This document shows positions 9,909 to 21,492 of a stretch of 64,000 nt of DNA, in pieces (within the stretch, counting starts at the first letter, position 1; every line of letters starts with the position of its first letter). The DNA comes from Miscanthus floridulus (lineage: Eukaryota > Streptophyta > Magnoliopsida > Poales > Poaceae), in the NCBI RefSeq assembly GCF_019320115.1, contig NC_089583.1:77005739-77069738 (forward strand), read 5' to 3'. The notes below the pieces were generated by a model. It had not been told where the DNA came from. It made no database searches and worked only from the letters and a program-made list of their open reading frames with translations. A program made the position numbers and the translations under genes.

Positions 9909-11229
9909 CTAAGGATAACGAGTTTTTGGCTCATTAAATACTTCACTGATAAAGTAGACTGGATGTTGCACCTTGTAAGCGTGCCCAGCTTCCATGCGTT
10001 CGATGACGATAGCTATGCTCACGACGCGAGAAGTGGCGGCGATGTATATTAGCAGAGTCTCATCTGGCCTTGGCGCTGTCATGATCGGCAGCTTTGTTAA
10101 GAACAACTTGAGCTGCTCGAAAGCTGAGTCTGCCTCCTCCAACCAGCTAAAGTGCTCGGAAGCCTTGAGGAGCTTGAAGAAAGGTAGCCCTTTTTCACCG
10201 AGGCGTGATATGAAGCAGCTTAAAGCAGCCATGCAACCTGTAAGCTTCTGTATATCTTTGACACATGTTGCCCATTTCATATTGGTGATGGCGGAGACCT
10301 TATCAGGATTAGGCTCGATGCCTTGAGCGCTGACAATGTAGCCCAACAGTATACTGGATGGAACTCCAAAGATGCACTTTGAAGGGTTTAGCTTCCATCA
10401 GTACTTGTTCAGGTTGATGAAGGTTTCTTTGAGGTCGGCGATAAGGTTGTCGGCTGTCTTGGTCTTGACAACCACATCATCGATGTAGGCTTCGACGTTG
10501 CGGTCGATCTGTTGGTCGACGCACATCTGAATGGCCCTTTGATAGGTAGCCCTGGTGTTCTTGAGTCTGAAGGACATAGTTTTGTAGCAGTATGCACCGA
10601 AGGGTGTAATGAACGACGTCTTTATCTGGTCTTCTTCCTTGAGGGAGATCTGATGATAGTCGTAGTAACAGTCAAGGAAGGATAGTAGTTCATAGCCGAT
10701 AGTAGAGTCTACAACCTCATCTATCCAAGGCAAACCGAAGGGGTCTTTAGGGTAGTGTTTATTAAGATCAGTATAATCAACGCACATTCTCCATTCTTTA
10801 TTCCTTTTTTGAACGAAAACAGGGTTTGCTAACCAATCTAGAAGATACACTTCTTTTATAAACCCGATAGCTAAGAGCCGTTTTATTTCTACCCTAATAG
10901 CCTCCTTCTTGTCTGGCGCAAATCGATGAAGTTTCTGCTTGATTGGTTTGGCAGTCGATGAGACATTTAAGGAGTGCTCGATCTTCTCCCGTGGTACCCC
11001 TAGCATGTCTGTAGGTTTCCAAGCAAACACATCGGCGTTGGCACGTAGGAAGGAGATGAGCGTGCTTTCCTATTTGGGGTCAAGGTGAGCCCCAATCTTC
11101 ACGGTCTTGGAGGCATCATCGAGGCCGACGCTGACCTCCTTGATTTCCTTGGACTTGGTAGAGGTGCAGGTAAGCTCTAGCTCTGGAATCTCCATGTCAT
11201 CGACGGGTGCTGTCTTGGCTTCGGCGAAC
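9909..11229 (-). pseudogene. Gypsy reverse transcriptase (broken, truncated upstream)
   Basis: The piece at 10398-11030 encodes the RT fingers and palm with EWRMCVDYTDLNKHYPKD, FITPFGAYCYKTMSF and the active-site motif AYIDDVVVKT. The piece at 9909-10346 encodes thumb and connection (GYIVSAQGIEPNPDKV; KLTGCMAALSCFISR). Between 11031 and 11229 a diverged protease-RT linker can be read (FAEAKTAPVDDMEIPELEL) before the sequence changes abruptly to copia LTR. Stops at 10396 and 11031 interrupt the frame. Confidence 0.85.
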
Positions 11230-11237
11230 TACCCATC

Positions 11238-12276
11238 ACAATGTCAACGATCGGAGCTGGCAACATTCACCAATAGCCACTCAACAATCCACCAATCACT
11301 GGGCCATCTAGGTGTCGTTAAACACCAAGAGTAACAAGAACTCCACCAGCCCAAATCGCCCAACTAGTGCCACAAGATGCTAGAACACTAAGCAATGCAC
11401 TAGAGGCTCTTCAATTTCACTCAAGATGATGAAATCAAGTGTGTAAGTGAGTGGAGTGGTGTGCTCAGCTCTCAAAGGGTGTATACAGATGTTAGAAGTG
11501 CCAAGAGCCTGGCCAAGGCCGGCCACTAACTCTATTTATAAGCCCACAAGCAAATAGAGATGTTACCCCTTTGGAGCAGCTTTCTATGAGGGCACTGGAC
11601 ACGGTGGTGTGGTCACCGGACATGGGGTGGCGGTGCCCCCAATGGTCGAATCCAACGGCTAGTTTAACTGTCAGCAGTCACCAGACAGGCGGTGGTAGTG
11701 CACCACCCTCTCAGCCTCCTCTGCCGGTCACCGCCATAGGGGTGGCGGTGCCCTCGGGGTAGCAACACAAGCCTGGATACGCCTCCTTTTCTTCACCTCT
11801 TTCACCACCTTTGCAAATGTGCTAACACTCTAAGTGTTTCACCATCATGTGCAAGTGTGTTAGCATTTTCACAAACATTTTTCAAAGGTTAATCACTTCT
11901 CACCGAATGTACATTAGGCCTAAAATGCAATGCAAGTATTTCAACACCTAGTGGCACTAGATGATCGAGTTGTCCGATAAGAGCTCCCCTCTTAATAGTA
12001 CGACCATCTATCCTAAATGTGATCACACTCGCTAACTGTCTCGATCACCAAACCAAAAAGCTCATATTAAGTTTCACCTTTGCCTTGAGCTTTTTATTTT
12101 TCACTTTCTTCTTTTCCAAGTCCAAGCACTTGATCATCATGGTCACCACACCATCATCATGATCTTCACCATTGCTCCATCACTTGAAGTAGTGCTACCT
12201 ATCTCATAATCACATCAATAAACTAGGTTAGCACTTAGGGTTTCATCAATTCACCAAAACCAAACTAGACATTTCA
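11238..12276 (-). repeat. Inner part of copia 3' LTR
   Basis: This segment aligns nearly throughout with 24130-25186 of the 5' LTR. Its inner terminus (minus strand TGAAATGTCTAGTTTGG) adjoins a polypurine tract. Compared with the 5' LTR, about 440 bases are missing between this part and the outer fragment at 1607-1792. Confidence 0.8.
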
Positions 12277-12290
12277 ATCTCCCCCTTTTT
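12277..12290 (-). other. Copia polypurine tract
   Basis: On the minus strand AAAAAGGGGGAGAT directly precedes the LTR start TGAAATG. It would prime plus-strand synthesis. Confidence 0.75.
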
Positions 12291-13289
12291 GGTAATTGAT
12301 GATAATGCTTTCACAAAGATATGAATTGAAATTCAATTGAATTCATGTTACTTGCCCAAGCATATTTACCCTGTGTAAAAGGATATGGACAAGTTTCATG
12401 AACCCCAAATGGTAGCATTAGCTCCCCCTACATATGTGCTAAGAGTTAGGATTGAAAGCTTGCACATATGCATGGAATTGAGTTATGGGAGAGTAATGTC
12501 TACCAAATGGTGCTAAGGTATAAGATATGGACCTTTGAAGCATGATATCAATCGGAGTGCACCAATATACCATCCTTAGCACCATTAGTAACTAGGCATG
12601 CATATAAAAACTAGAATACCCTATGAGATTAGCATTAGAAGCAAGGGTCTAGTTTTCATAATATAAACACAAGTCTAGTTACTCAACCTATATATGCTAG
12701 TTTTTCATTTCATCATTCAAACCTACAACTAGCATACACCACATAAGCTTGAGATTTTAAATTTAAAACTTGTGCCATGCAAGCAAACATATGAAATGCA
12801 TATCGAAATGCACCAATCAAGTTTATGAGCTTGCCCCCCTACTTGTGTGCTCAAAATTTTAATTGATCCCCTTACTTTCTCATATCTCTCCCCCTATGTC
12901 AAAGTTATCCCCCTTTGTCATTTAACCTTATCTTTATGCAATTTCTCCCTCTTTGTCATCAATGACCACAAAGGTTCAATTTTAGATAGGTTAATATTAT
13001 CAATGTCAATCAATGGGGTCAGGATCATTTTCCCAAAATTGGTCCAATCTAGAACACTTGCCAAAGATATTTAACTCGGTTTGATCGAAGGACAAGCTTC
13101 TTCACACCTCCAAATAAGGGTTTTCTTGTACCATGTTGAGTTAAACACTTATAGCTCATTTTCTAGATCAAACACTAGGTTCACAAGCCCACAAACAAGT
13201 CATATGCTACCACTAGATCAAGTCAAGCATGGAAGCAATAGTGGTACCATACAAGCATCAAATTCATTTGATTTTCATTAATGAGCCTA
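12291..13289 (-). other. Copia 3' untranslated region with repeated polypurine-like tracts
   Basis: There is no conserved protein here. On the minus strand, AGGGGGA-like purine runs recur near 12421, 12833, 12890, 12909 and 12946, and several adjoin GACAAAG or GACATAG. These may be relics of duplicated polypurine tracts. Confidence 0.5.
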
Positions 13290-13911
13290 AAAGACATGAG
13301 GAATGACTAGATGCACTAAATATGTCCTTAGCAAGGATGTACGCCATGCCAATCAACTTTTACCTTGGTTGCTCGAAGGAGAGTCATGTTATATATGTGG
13401 GGGTGCATCAACACATATTTAAGAACTCCAATATGTTAAACTCATTCCTTATCTTGCAAAACATTTTCTCATCCAATGGCTTGGTGAATATATCAGCAAG
13501 TTGATCTTCGGTGCCCACACTCTTAATGCAAATGTTCCCTTTTTGTTGGTGATCTCTAATGAAATGGTGGCGGACATCAATATGCTTTGTTCTTGCATGT
13601 TGAACTAGATTATTGGTTAGCTTGATTGCACTTTAATTGTCACATAGCAATGGCACTTTCTTGAACTTGATTCCAAAGTCATTCAAGGTGGCCTTCATCC
13701 AAAGAATTTATGCACAACAACTACCGGCAGATATGTATTTGGCTTCGGTGGTTGATAATGCAACACTATTTTGCTTCTTTGATGGCCATGAAACAAGTGA
13801 TCTTCCCAATAATTGATATATGCCCAAGGTGCTCTTCCTTTTAACCTTGCATCATGTATAATCCGAGTTGGAGTAACCAACTAGCTCAAACTTTGCTCCT
13901 TTGGGATATCA
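13290..13911 (-). pseudogene. Copia RNase H, C-terminal part (broken)
   Basis: Minus-strand reading gives the copia RNase H signature with changes: GYSNSDY where GYSDSDYAG is usual, STTEAKYISAG where STTEAEY is usual, then VQHARTKHIDIRHHFIRD and DQLADIFTKPL. The domain degrades the RNA strand during reverse transcription. A 4.7-kb insertion separates it from the RT part at 18658, with TAAAC duplicated at the break. Stops near 13633 and 13857 also disable it. Confidence 0.8.
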
Positions 13912-14041
13912 TAAACTGTAACGTCCCGCCTCTCCGAGGCCGGGTCCGCTTACATCTGGCAGCTTCTCTAGGATATAGACTGCCCTCACAGACCAACACA
14001 TGTCTTTTCTGCGCACTTTGTCCTCACTCGTATGCACCCAG

Positions 14042-14100
14042 GAAGAACTTCTCGGTCGGTCACCCATCGCTCCAGGCCAAGCACGCTTAACCTCGGAGTT
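14042..14100 (-). promoter_or_regulatory. 5S rRNA-like Pol III promoter region, Cassandra 3' LTR
   Basis: On the minus strand AACTCCGAGGTTAAGCGTGC and, after a short spacer, GATGGGTGACC match the box A and box C parts of plant 5S rRNA. Cassandra LTRs are known to be transcribed from this internal promoter. Confidence 0.8.
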
Positions 14101-14377
14101 ATTTGCAGATGGGCTTCCAGAAAAGAAGTTGCAACTTGTTAGTATGAGTATCCTATTAATCCTGTTAAGCCCTGGGCCGGGATGTTACATCCTCACCCCC
14201 TTAAGAGATCGACATCCTCGTCGATCAATCCCAAGCCAGGAGCGTTCTCTCTTGGCCACGTCCGTGTGTCTAGAGCCAGCGCATGTGCCATGCTGTGTGA
14301 CCACGCCGGATCTACACCAGCCATGTGCACCATGCCTGCGCAACTGCAACACACGCGCCCGTGAAACCACGAGAGTT

Positions 14378-14390
14378 GGCTCTGATACCA
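14378..14390 (-). other. Cassandra primer-binding site
   Basis: On the minus strand TGGTATCAGAGCC is complementary to the 3' end of initiator methionine tRNA, the usual primer for plant LTR elements. Confidence 0.85.
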
Positions 14391-14518
14391 TTCTGTAACG
14401 TCCCGCCTCTCTGAGGCCGGGCCCGCTTACATCTGGCAGCTTCTCTAGGATATAGACTGCCCTCACAGACCAACACATGTCTTTTCTACGCACTTTGTCC
14501 TCACTCGTGTGCACCCGG

Positions 14519-14577
14519 GAAGAACTTCTCGGTCGGTCACCCATCGCTCCAGGCCAAGCATGCTTAACCTCGGAGTT
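14519..14577 (-). promoter_or_regulatory. 5S rRNA-like Pol III promoter region, Cassandra 5' LTR
   Basis: This is the same segment as in the other LTR. Here box A reads AAGCATGCTTGG on the minus strand, where the 3' LTR has AAGCGTGCTTGG, a change within a key promoter box. Confidence 0.75.
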
Positions 14578-14660
14578 ATTTGCAGATGGGCTTCCGAAAA
14601 AGAAGTTGCAACTTATTAGTATGAGTATCCTATTAATCCTGTTAAGCCCTGGGCCGGGAT

Positions 14661-17600
14661 GTTACATCTGAAATCCCTTTTAAAAGTCAGACGACAAAAT
14701 ACTGGGTGCACCCGGTGCTGTGCACCCGGATCCGTTCCAGGGCGCTGATGAGCGGGCCCCCACGGTCAATGGCCCCCACCTGTCGGTCAGACCGAGATAG
14801 GGGCGGCGCTGACCGGCCAGCTCTCGCCGACGGCGAGCCAGCCAACGGTGTGGTCACCACCAGTAGCTCACCCGCGACGAGGCGAACATGGTGCACCAAG
14901 AGAAGGCTAGAAAGAATTTGGCTTTGGTCATAAAAGCAAAGTTGTAGAGAATTAAATTCTAATCAACTTTCATTTTTGGTACATTTTCAAAAGATGTCAT
15001 TTTCTTGCTCAAAATAATATTTGAAATCTAGCATTTAAAAATTTCTTGAAAATATGAATGAAAAAGGACTTTTTCTCCTTCGTGGGCCGCCGCCTCGCTT
15101 CTGGCCCACGGCCGAAGCTAGCCCAGCGCGCCAGCGAAACCGCCCGCGCGCGCCAGCCCACCTCGCGCGCCGGCCCACGTGTCCCCGCCTGCCGTGCGTG
15201 TCCCGCCTCGGCCTAGCTCCCGCGCTGGCCCGCTCGTCCGGCCTGCTTCGCGTGCGCCGTGCCCGTCGCCGCGCCACGCCCTCGACCGCGTCAGGGCTTG
15301 CCCGCCGCGTGGCGCCACCCGTCGACGGTGGCCTGACACTGTGTCCACGCGCCGTGGCAGCTCTGGCACTGCTGGCCACTGCTTAGGCTACCACAGAGCT
15401 CGCCCGGCATCTCATTTCCTGCTCCTCCCTTCGTCTCTCTCTCGGACAGCAGCAGCGCGCGCGTCCGCCATCGCCACTGCACGCCGTGCCTTGCCAGAGC
15501 TCGCTCGTCCGGCCACTACAGCTCGCCGGCGACCTCTCCGTCTCGCCTACAGCTCCGTCGTCACCTCGCACACCCCGGGCTCGCCTCGGTAAGCCTTGGG
15601 GAGCTCCCCTTCCTCGCCAATCGCTCATCGGGTGAGCTTCGCCTCGCCGGAATGCTGCGCTCCCTGGGACTCGCCTCTCCGCCTCACCTATCTCCCTCTT
15701 TCCGTGCGCACTAGCACCACGCTGACGTGGTAGAGCTTGCCAGCCACTCCTCGCACCACCTCTCAGCCGGAGCTGGCCGGCCGGCGTTGAGCCGCACCAC
15801 CATGCCACCATGGACGCCGGTGAGCTTGCTCCTGAGCTCCACTGGCCGTCGTAGGGGTACCGTTAGGTCCACCTTGTCTTGGGGAAGCCTCCGGTGGTGA
15901 CCTCACCACCGGCAAGTTCACCGGCGGCGAGAACCGCCGTGGCCAGGCACCTCCCCTGCCACTGGGTCGCTGACCCGCGGGGCCCAGCCGCAGTGGCTGG
16001 CAAAGGCCCCGGGTGGCTGGCCAGTGGGCCGGTTGACCCGCCGGGTCCTACCTGTCTGTCTCTCTGGCACGGGATTTGGGTGGATAACCGGGTGTATCTA
16101 GCAGATTTGAGCATGAAGTTTAAAAGGGATTTCAAAAATGATTTTTCAGAATTCTATTTAAATGCTTTGGAAAATGTTTGTGTACTCCTTTTAGCTCCAA
16201 AATTGTTGAAACAAATTTTGCTAGGTTCCTTATCACCAGGTCTACTTGAGAAAATTATTGCATGTCATTTTTGAGATACTTTTCTGTAGAACTTTATTTA
16301 ATCATGTATATTGCTGATAACTTGAAAAATGTGTAGAAAAATCTATAGGCTTCAGAAAAATATGATTCCAAGTTTGTTAATCTTCTTATGTCATGTACTT
16401 CCTAGGAAAAATATGTTTCATGCATGTGCTGTGGGAAAATTTTGAGGTGTAGTTCAAGTACCTTTAATGGCTGATTTTTGTTATTTTTGCTAGAGAACAA
16501 ATTTTGTATAAAACATGCCTGAGACAATTTTTGTACAGTTATTTTATGCTATGAAGAACCTAGAAAAAATATTAATTCTGTTGTTTGACACTTTTCATAG
16601 TACAAAGTAATTTCATGCTCATTTTTAAGCTATAGCTTGTCATTTTTGTGTAGGATAGTTTACTTATCCAAATGCCATGAAATTTTTATGGTAGTTTGTT
16701 TAGGATAGTATTATGCTACTGTAATTTTCTCAGATTTTTAAGAGCATCAGAAATATATGTTGCTATTCAAACCTATTATTAATTAGGGTTTAAGCAAGTG
16801 TTGCTTTAGGTATAATTAAGAAATTAGTAAAGCTTTGGTGTATCTTTGAAGCATTTCATAAGATATGTTGACTTAACATATTAGAAGTAGAAGAGAATGC
16901 AGTAGATGACATGTGCTTGTAGTATAGTTTCTTGGATGATGTTGACTACCTTGCATTTTGACAAATCCATTGCATTCATCTTCTTCGATGCACCGTGTGC
17001 ATAATCACTTACGCGCATTGCATCATACAGGATCGCAAACCGAGAATCCAGTCGTCATACCCGAGGAGCCCGAGGAGCAGCTCGAGGTGCAGCAGCAGGA
17101 AGTGCCAGAAGCCAACGAGGAGGACGTTGAGGAACTCCCGGAGTGCCTCGATCACCGTCCGAGCTCCTTCGAGAGAGGCAAGCCCCGGAGCATTTTTCTC
17201 CCGGTTTGCAATTATTTAATTAAATGCTTTACTTTAATTGATGCATTACGTTCAGGAGTTGTTTGCAACCGTTGCTGCATTATACCTTGTTCACCTTTGT
17301 TATACTATATCCTTGTTACCCTGGTATCCACAGTCGAGTCATTGCTTAGCTGGCTTAGACCGGTAGAAGTCGGGTGATTTCCTATCACCTGCGAGCTATA
17401 GGTGGTTACCTAGATCTGCTTGGATGACTATGAAGTCATGGTATAACTAAGTGTTAAATGAAATTGAGACCGGACGGAGACTTGCAGAGTTTCGGACTGT
17501 AGTGTTTTCCGTCTGTGTCGATTAAGGACCGACCGTTGTTGGGCCTCAAGTCATGTTGAACGCATGCCTTACATTTAGCTGGCCGAATAAAGTACCTTCC

Positions 17601-18652
17601 GACTGCGAAGCTGGGAGATTTTTCAGGCCGAGTAGATTGCCCGCAATGCACTGTGCCGGAGCAGGTGTGGTAGGACACGGGGGCGGGATGATAAGACCAA
17701 AGTGCAGTCGGTCGGCCCCCGGGTACATGTGGTTCCTGGCAAACTCGAGATACCTGGAAAGTTGACTCGGTGATCAATATCTCACTTTAGCGGGTGAGTG
17801 AGGTTTGTGTAAGGAATAAATCACCAGCTGGTTAGGAATCGATTCGAATCGCCATCGCTCCTGGATAGTGAGCACTTGACTTGAGTTACTTCATCGTAGT
17901 AAATGTTTATGGAACACTTGGACAGTTATAATGAATATGACAGTATGGAAGTTATTTAATGATCGTTGGTTATCATTATCTGCTTAATCACATGTTCACT
18001 CTAGTATAGGTGCAAATCTAGTCGACAGGTTAATAATAATTAACTTGGCAAAAATGCTTTTCTAAAGGTTCTCGAAATGCTAAAAATGCTTCTTTTTGCA
18101 AATGAGTCAGCTACCCTACTATAAAGCCCTTCATAATCCTTGGTGTCATTTATTTTTGGTTATGTCGGGTAAGTCTAGCTGAGTACCTTCTCGTACTTAG
18201 GGTTTTATTCCCACTTGTTGCAGATGGGCAGATGTATTACGGCTACTGTATCAACTGCCTTTATCCTGCGATGGGTGATGCTTAGGACCATGGGCATGGT
18301 CATTCCTTACGTCTCATCTGATGCTTTTGTTGGATATGATCATTCGCTGGCACTATATTTAAACTCCGCGTGAGTGTGTGTGTGTGGTTTGAACAAATGA
18401 CTTCCGCTATTTTTATTCGAACTGGTTTGTAATAACTATGTTTAAACTCTGATGCATCTGTGATGCGAACTTTTATGTAATTTGTGATGGTGACCGCTAA
18501 ACTTATTACGATCATGGCTGGGACACGAGTTGGTTTGAAATCCTTCATGATTTCACGGACTACCGGGTTATACGGGCTTAAGTTTGTTCAATCGTCTGCT
18601 CTGGTGGATGATTTTCTTACTTAATTTCGTATAATTGGTCGGTTCTGTTACA
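14661..18652 (+). repeat. Chromovirus-type solo LTR (about 4.0 kb)
   Basis: Landmarks occur in the same order as in the 3' LTR at 39973-43543: AGCAAAGTTGTAGA early, a GC-rich stretch, then an AT-rich part. Later come GTCGGGTGATTTCC...CACCTGCGAG (17369-17396), TGTGTCGATTAAGGAC (17514-17529) and GTTGCAGATG, and finally GGTTCTGTTACA. No coding region or second LTR is present. The GC-rich part (15060-15900) contains long overlapping frames on both strands that look accidental. Its own first bases are merged with the end of the Cassandra copy. Confidence 0.7.
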
Positions 18653-18657
18653 TAAAC

Positions 18658-20229
18658 CAACATTTTGTGTATGCTTCAAGTACCTTAATATTCTCTTAGT
18701 TGCCTTCAAATGACTTTTTCTTGGTGAGGCTTGAAATCTTGCACACATGCACACACTAAACATGACATCCGGTCTTGATGCGGTCACATAGAGTAGGCTT
18801 CCAATCATAGACCGATACAACTTTTGATCCACCATGTTGCCACTTGCATCACTATCCAAATTACCATTTGTTCCCATTAGTGTACTAATGGCCTTTGCTT
18901 CATTCATGCCAAACTTCTTGAGCATGTCTTTGATGTACTTGCTCTGGCTCACAAATGTACCATTCTTTAATTGCTTGATTTAAAGACCAAGGAAGTATCT
19001 CAACTCCCCAATCATGGACATCTCAAACTCATTAGCCATCATCTTACCAAACTCTTCACAAAAGTCTTGATTGGTTGATCCAAATATAATATCATCAACA
19101 TAGATTTGCAACACAAATAAGTCCTTTCCAATCTTCTTAGTGAAAAGAGTGGTCTCAACCTTGACTATTATGAATCCCTTTGAGAGGAGAAAGTCTCTCA
19201 ACCTCTCATACCATGCTCTAGGTGCTTGCTTCAAGCCATACAATGCTTTCTTCACTTGTACACATGGTCGGGCTTCTTGTCATCTTCAAAATCGAGAGGT
19301 TGTTCAACATATACTTCTTCATTGATGTAGCCATTTAGAAATACACTCTGGACATCCATTTGATAGAGATTGATGTTGTGGGCACAAGCATAGGCTAGCA
19401 AGATTCTAATTGCTTCCAATCTAGCAACAGGGGCATATGTTTCTCTAAAGTCAAGACCTTAAACTTATGTATAGCCTTGTGCTACCAATCTTGCTTTGTT
19501 CTTTACTACTATCCCATCTTGATCTTGCTTGTTTCTATAGACCCATTTAGTTCCAATTACATTGTGTCCCTTTGGTCTTTCCACTAATTCCCATACTTGA
19601 TTTCTAGTGAACTTGTGCAATTCTTCAAGCATAGCGCTAACCCAATCAACATCCTCCAATGCTTCATCTATCTTCTTTGGTTCAATGGATGACACAAATG
19701 AGAAATGCTCACAAAATAAAGCCAATCTTGATCTAGTTTGCACACCTCTAGAAATATCTCCAATTATAGTGTCCAATGGATGATCTCTTGCAACATTGGT
19801 TGGTTGGAGTATATAAACATTGCTTGCACCTGCTTGATCATTTGATTGAGATGATGTACTAGCCACTTGTTGATCTTGCACATTGTCATGAGAGCCACTT
19901 GTACTTTCTTGAATAGTGTCAACTTGCATATTTGAGTTAAAGAGCACTTGCACTTGATCATTCTCATCATCATTCACTTGCATAGGCCTCAAGTTACCGA
20001 CATCCATGTTCTTCATGGCATTTAAAAGTTGAATGCCTCTAACATCTTCCAAGTTCTCATTCTCATCTTGGAAACCCTTGGTTTCATCAAATTTAACATC
20101 ATGCACCTCTTCAAGAGTACCACGTGCCAAATTCCATATTCTATATGCTTTGCTAGTGGTTGAGTATCCAAGTAAGAATCCTTCATCATATTTCTTATCA
20201 AACTTGCTCAACCTAGTGCCTTTCTTCAA
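18658..20229 (-). pseudogene. Copia reverse transcriptase (broken)
   Basis: Pieces at 19465-20229, 18980-19255 and 18617-18952 cover RT in order: VGTKWVYRNKQDQDG (as IGTKWVYRNK), ALYGLKQAPRAWYERL, the active site YVDDIIFGST and the C-terminal YRSMIGSLLYVTASRPD. Upstream of RT lies an acidic linker near 19764-20000. A stop near 19461, a frame break around 19260-19460 and a stop after FLGL at 18980 disable the frame. The reading continues to QNVGL, where the 4.7-kb insertion begins. Confidence 0.85.
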
Positions 20230-20253
20230 GATATAGCATTTGCAACCAAATAC

Positions 20254-21168
20254 CTAAAAGTATGCAATGTTGGGTTTTCTACCATTTAAAAGCTCATATG
20301 GTGTCTTCTCTTTCAATGGGTGACAATAGAGGCGGTTGCTATAATAGCAAGCCATGTTGATAGCTTCGGCCCAAAAGGATTGACTAACATTGTACTCACT
20401 AAGCATAGACCTTGCCATATCAATGAGTGTTCTATTCTTCCTCTCAACAAGGCCATTTGATTGTGGAGTGTACTTGGCTGAGAATTGATGTCTAATTCTA
20501 AATTCATCACACAACTCATCAATTCTAGTGTTCTTGAACTCACTACCATTGTCACTTCTCACTCTCTTGATGGTTGTTTCAAACTCATTGTGTATGCCCT
20601 TGACAAATGATTTAAAAGTTGTAAACACATCACTCTTGTTCACTAGAAAGAATACCCAAGTGTATCTAGTGTAGTCATCCACTATCATAAAGCCATATTT
20701 ATTTCCACTGATGCTAGTGTATTGTGTTGGCCCAAATAAATCCATGTGCAACAACTCAAATGCTTTACTAGTGCTCATCATGTTTTTCTTAGGATGGGTG
20801 TTTCCAACTTGTTTGTCGGCTAGACAAGAGCTACAAAGCTTATCTTTCTCAAACACAACTTCTTTCAAGCCTCTAACCAAGTCATGCTTAACCAATCCAT
20901 TCAATTGTTTCATTCCAACATGACCAAGCCTTCTATGACATAACCAACCCATACTAGACTTAGTGAACAAGTATGTTGACAATTGAGCTTCACTAGCATT
21001 GAAATCAATGAAGTATAGATTCTCATATCTAAAGCCTTTGAAGATCAAGTTAGAGCCATCTACACTTATAATCTCTACATCATCTACCTCAAATATACAT
21101 TTGAATCCAAGATCACATAATTGAGCCACGGATAGCAAATTGAAGTTCAAGCTCTCAACTAGCAACAT
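20254..21168 (-). pseudogene. Copia integrase region (mostly open)
   Basis: An open stretch of 304 codons holds the zinc-binding segment (HRRLGHVGMKQLN, later CSSCLADKQ) and the core with MDLFGPTQY, VRSDNGSEF and SNGLVERKNRTL, so Asp, Asp and Glu are present. It ends NGRKPNIAYF, after which a stop separates it from RT. It lies between protease and RT, as expected for copia. Confidence 0.9.
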
Positions 21169-21480
21169 TGGAAATGCTCATGTCATTAGATATTGCAATC
21201 TTACAAAGCCCTTTGACCTTGCCTTTGCCATTGTCACCAAATGTGATACTATCATAACCATCATTGCCATTGGTATTGATTGAGTTGAATATTCTTGCAT
21301 CACCGGTCATATGTTGAGTGCACCCACTATCAAGAACCCAATGCCTTTCTCTAGCTTTGTAATTTACCTACAAAAGGAGATCAATTCTTTTTAGATACTC
21401 AAACTTACTTGGGTCCCTGAAGGTTAGTTACTAAGCTCTTTGGCACCTAAATGGCTTTCTTCTTTGAGCCCATCCATGGT
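21169..21480 (-). pseudogene. Copia protease region (broken)
   Basis: On the minus strand HWVLDSGCTQHMTG (about 21303-21344) is the copia aspartic protease motif with the catalytic Asp intact. The reading continues through ISNDMSISNVLLVESLNFN into integrase, with a frame change near 21170-21180. Confidence 0.8.
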
Positions 21481-21492
21481 GCACTAATGAAC

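Larger units (their letters stand above)
1793..11229 (-). mobile_element. Tat-type gypsy LTR retrotransposon, 5'-truncated
   Basis: On the minus strand the remaining parts are reverse transcriptase, RNase H, a second RNase H-like domain, integrase, tandem-repeat spacers, an antisense gene, a repeat-rich untranslated region, polypurine tract and 3' LTR. RT-RNase H-integrase is the gypsy order. The second RNase H and the antisense gene between integrase and the 3' LTR are known hallmarks of the plant Tat lineage (for example Grande). Gag, protease, primer-binding site and 5' LTR are absent. The pol sequence runs directly into copia LTR near 11230-11238. Confidence 0.8.
13917..14666 (-). mobile_element. 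Complete Cassandra TRIM retrotransposon
   Basis: Two direct 273-bp LTRs (13917-14189 and 14394-14666) differ at only about nine positions and have TGTAAC...GTTACA ends. Between them lie 204 bases with a primer-binding site (GGCTCTGATACCA, 14378-14390, complementary sense) three bases from the 5' LTR, and a purine tract beside the 3' LTR (14190-14207). It encodes no protein and would depend on other elements. Each LTR carries a 5S rRNA-like segment, which identifies Cassandra. The outer flanks (TAAAC left, TCTGA right) do not match as a target duplication. Confidence 0.9.
13917..18652 (+). mobile_element. Compound insertion: Cassandra plus chromovirus-type solo LTR
   Basis: The copia RNase H is interrupted between TAAAC at 13912-13916 and TAAAC at 18653-18657, and its sequence resumes cleanly on both sides. 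The insertion starts TGTAACGTCCCG, which is a Cassandra terminus, and ends GGTTCTGTTACA, which is a chromovirus LTR terminus (compare GGTTCTGCCACA at 43532-43543). So two different elements share one target duplication. Confidence 0.75.

Noticed and set aside
15035..15811. Long overlapping frames on both strands, up to 142 codons
   Set aside because: They lie in the GC-rich part of the solo LTR, have Arg/Pro/Ala-rich composition from base bias, and match no domain.
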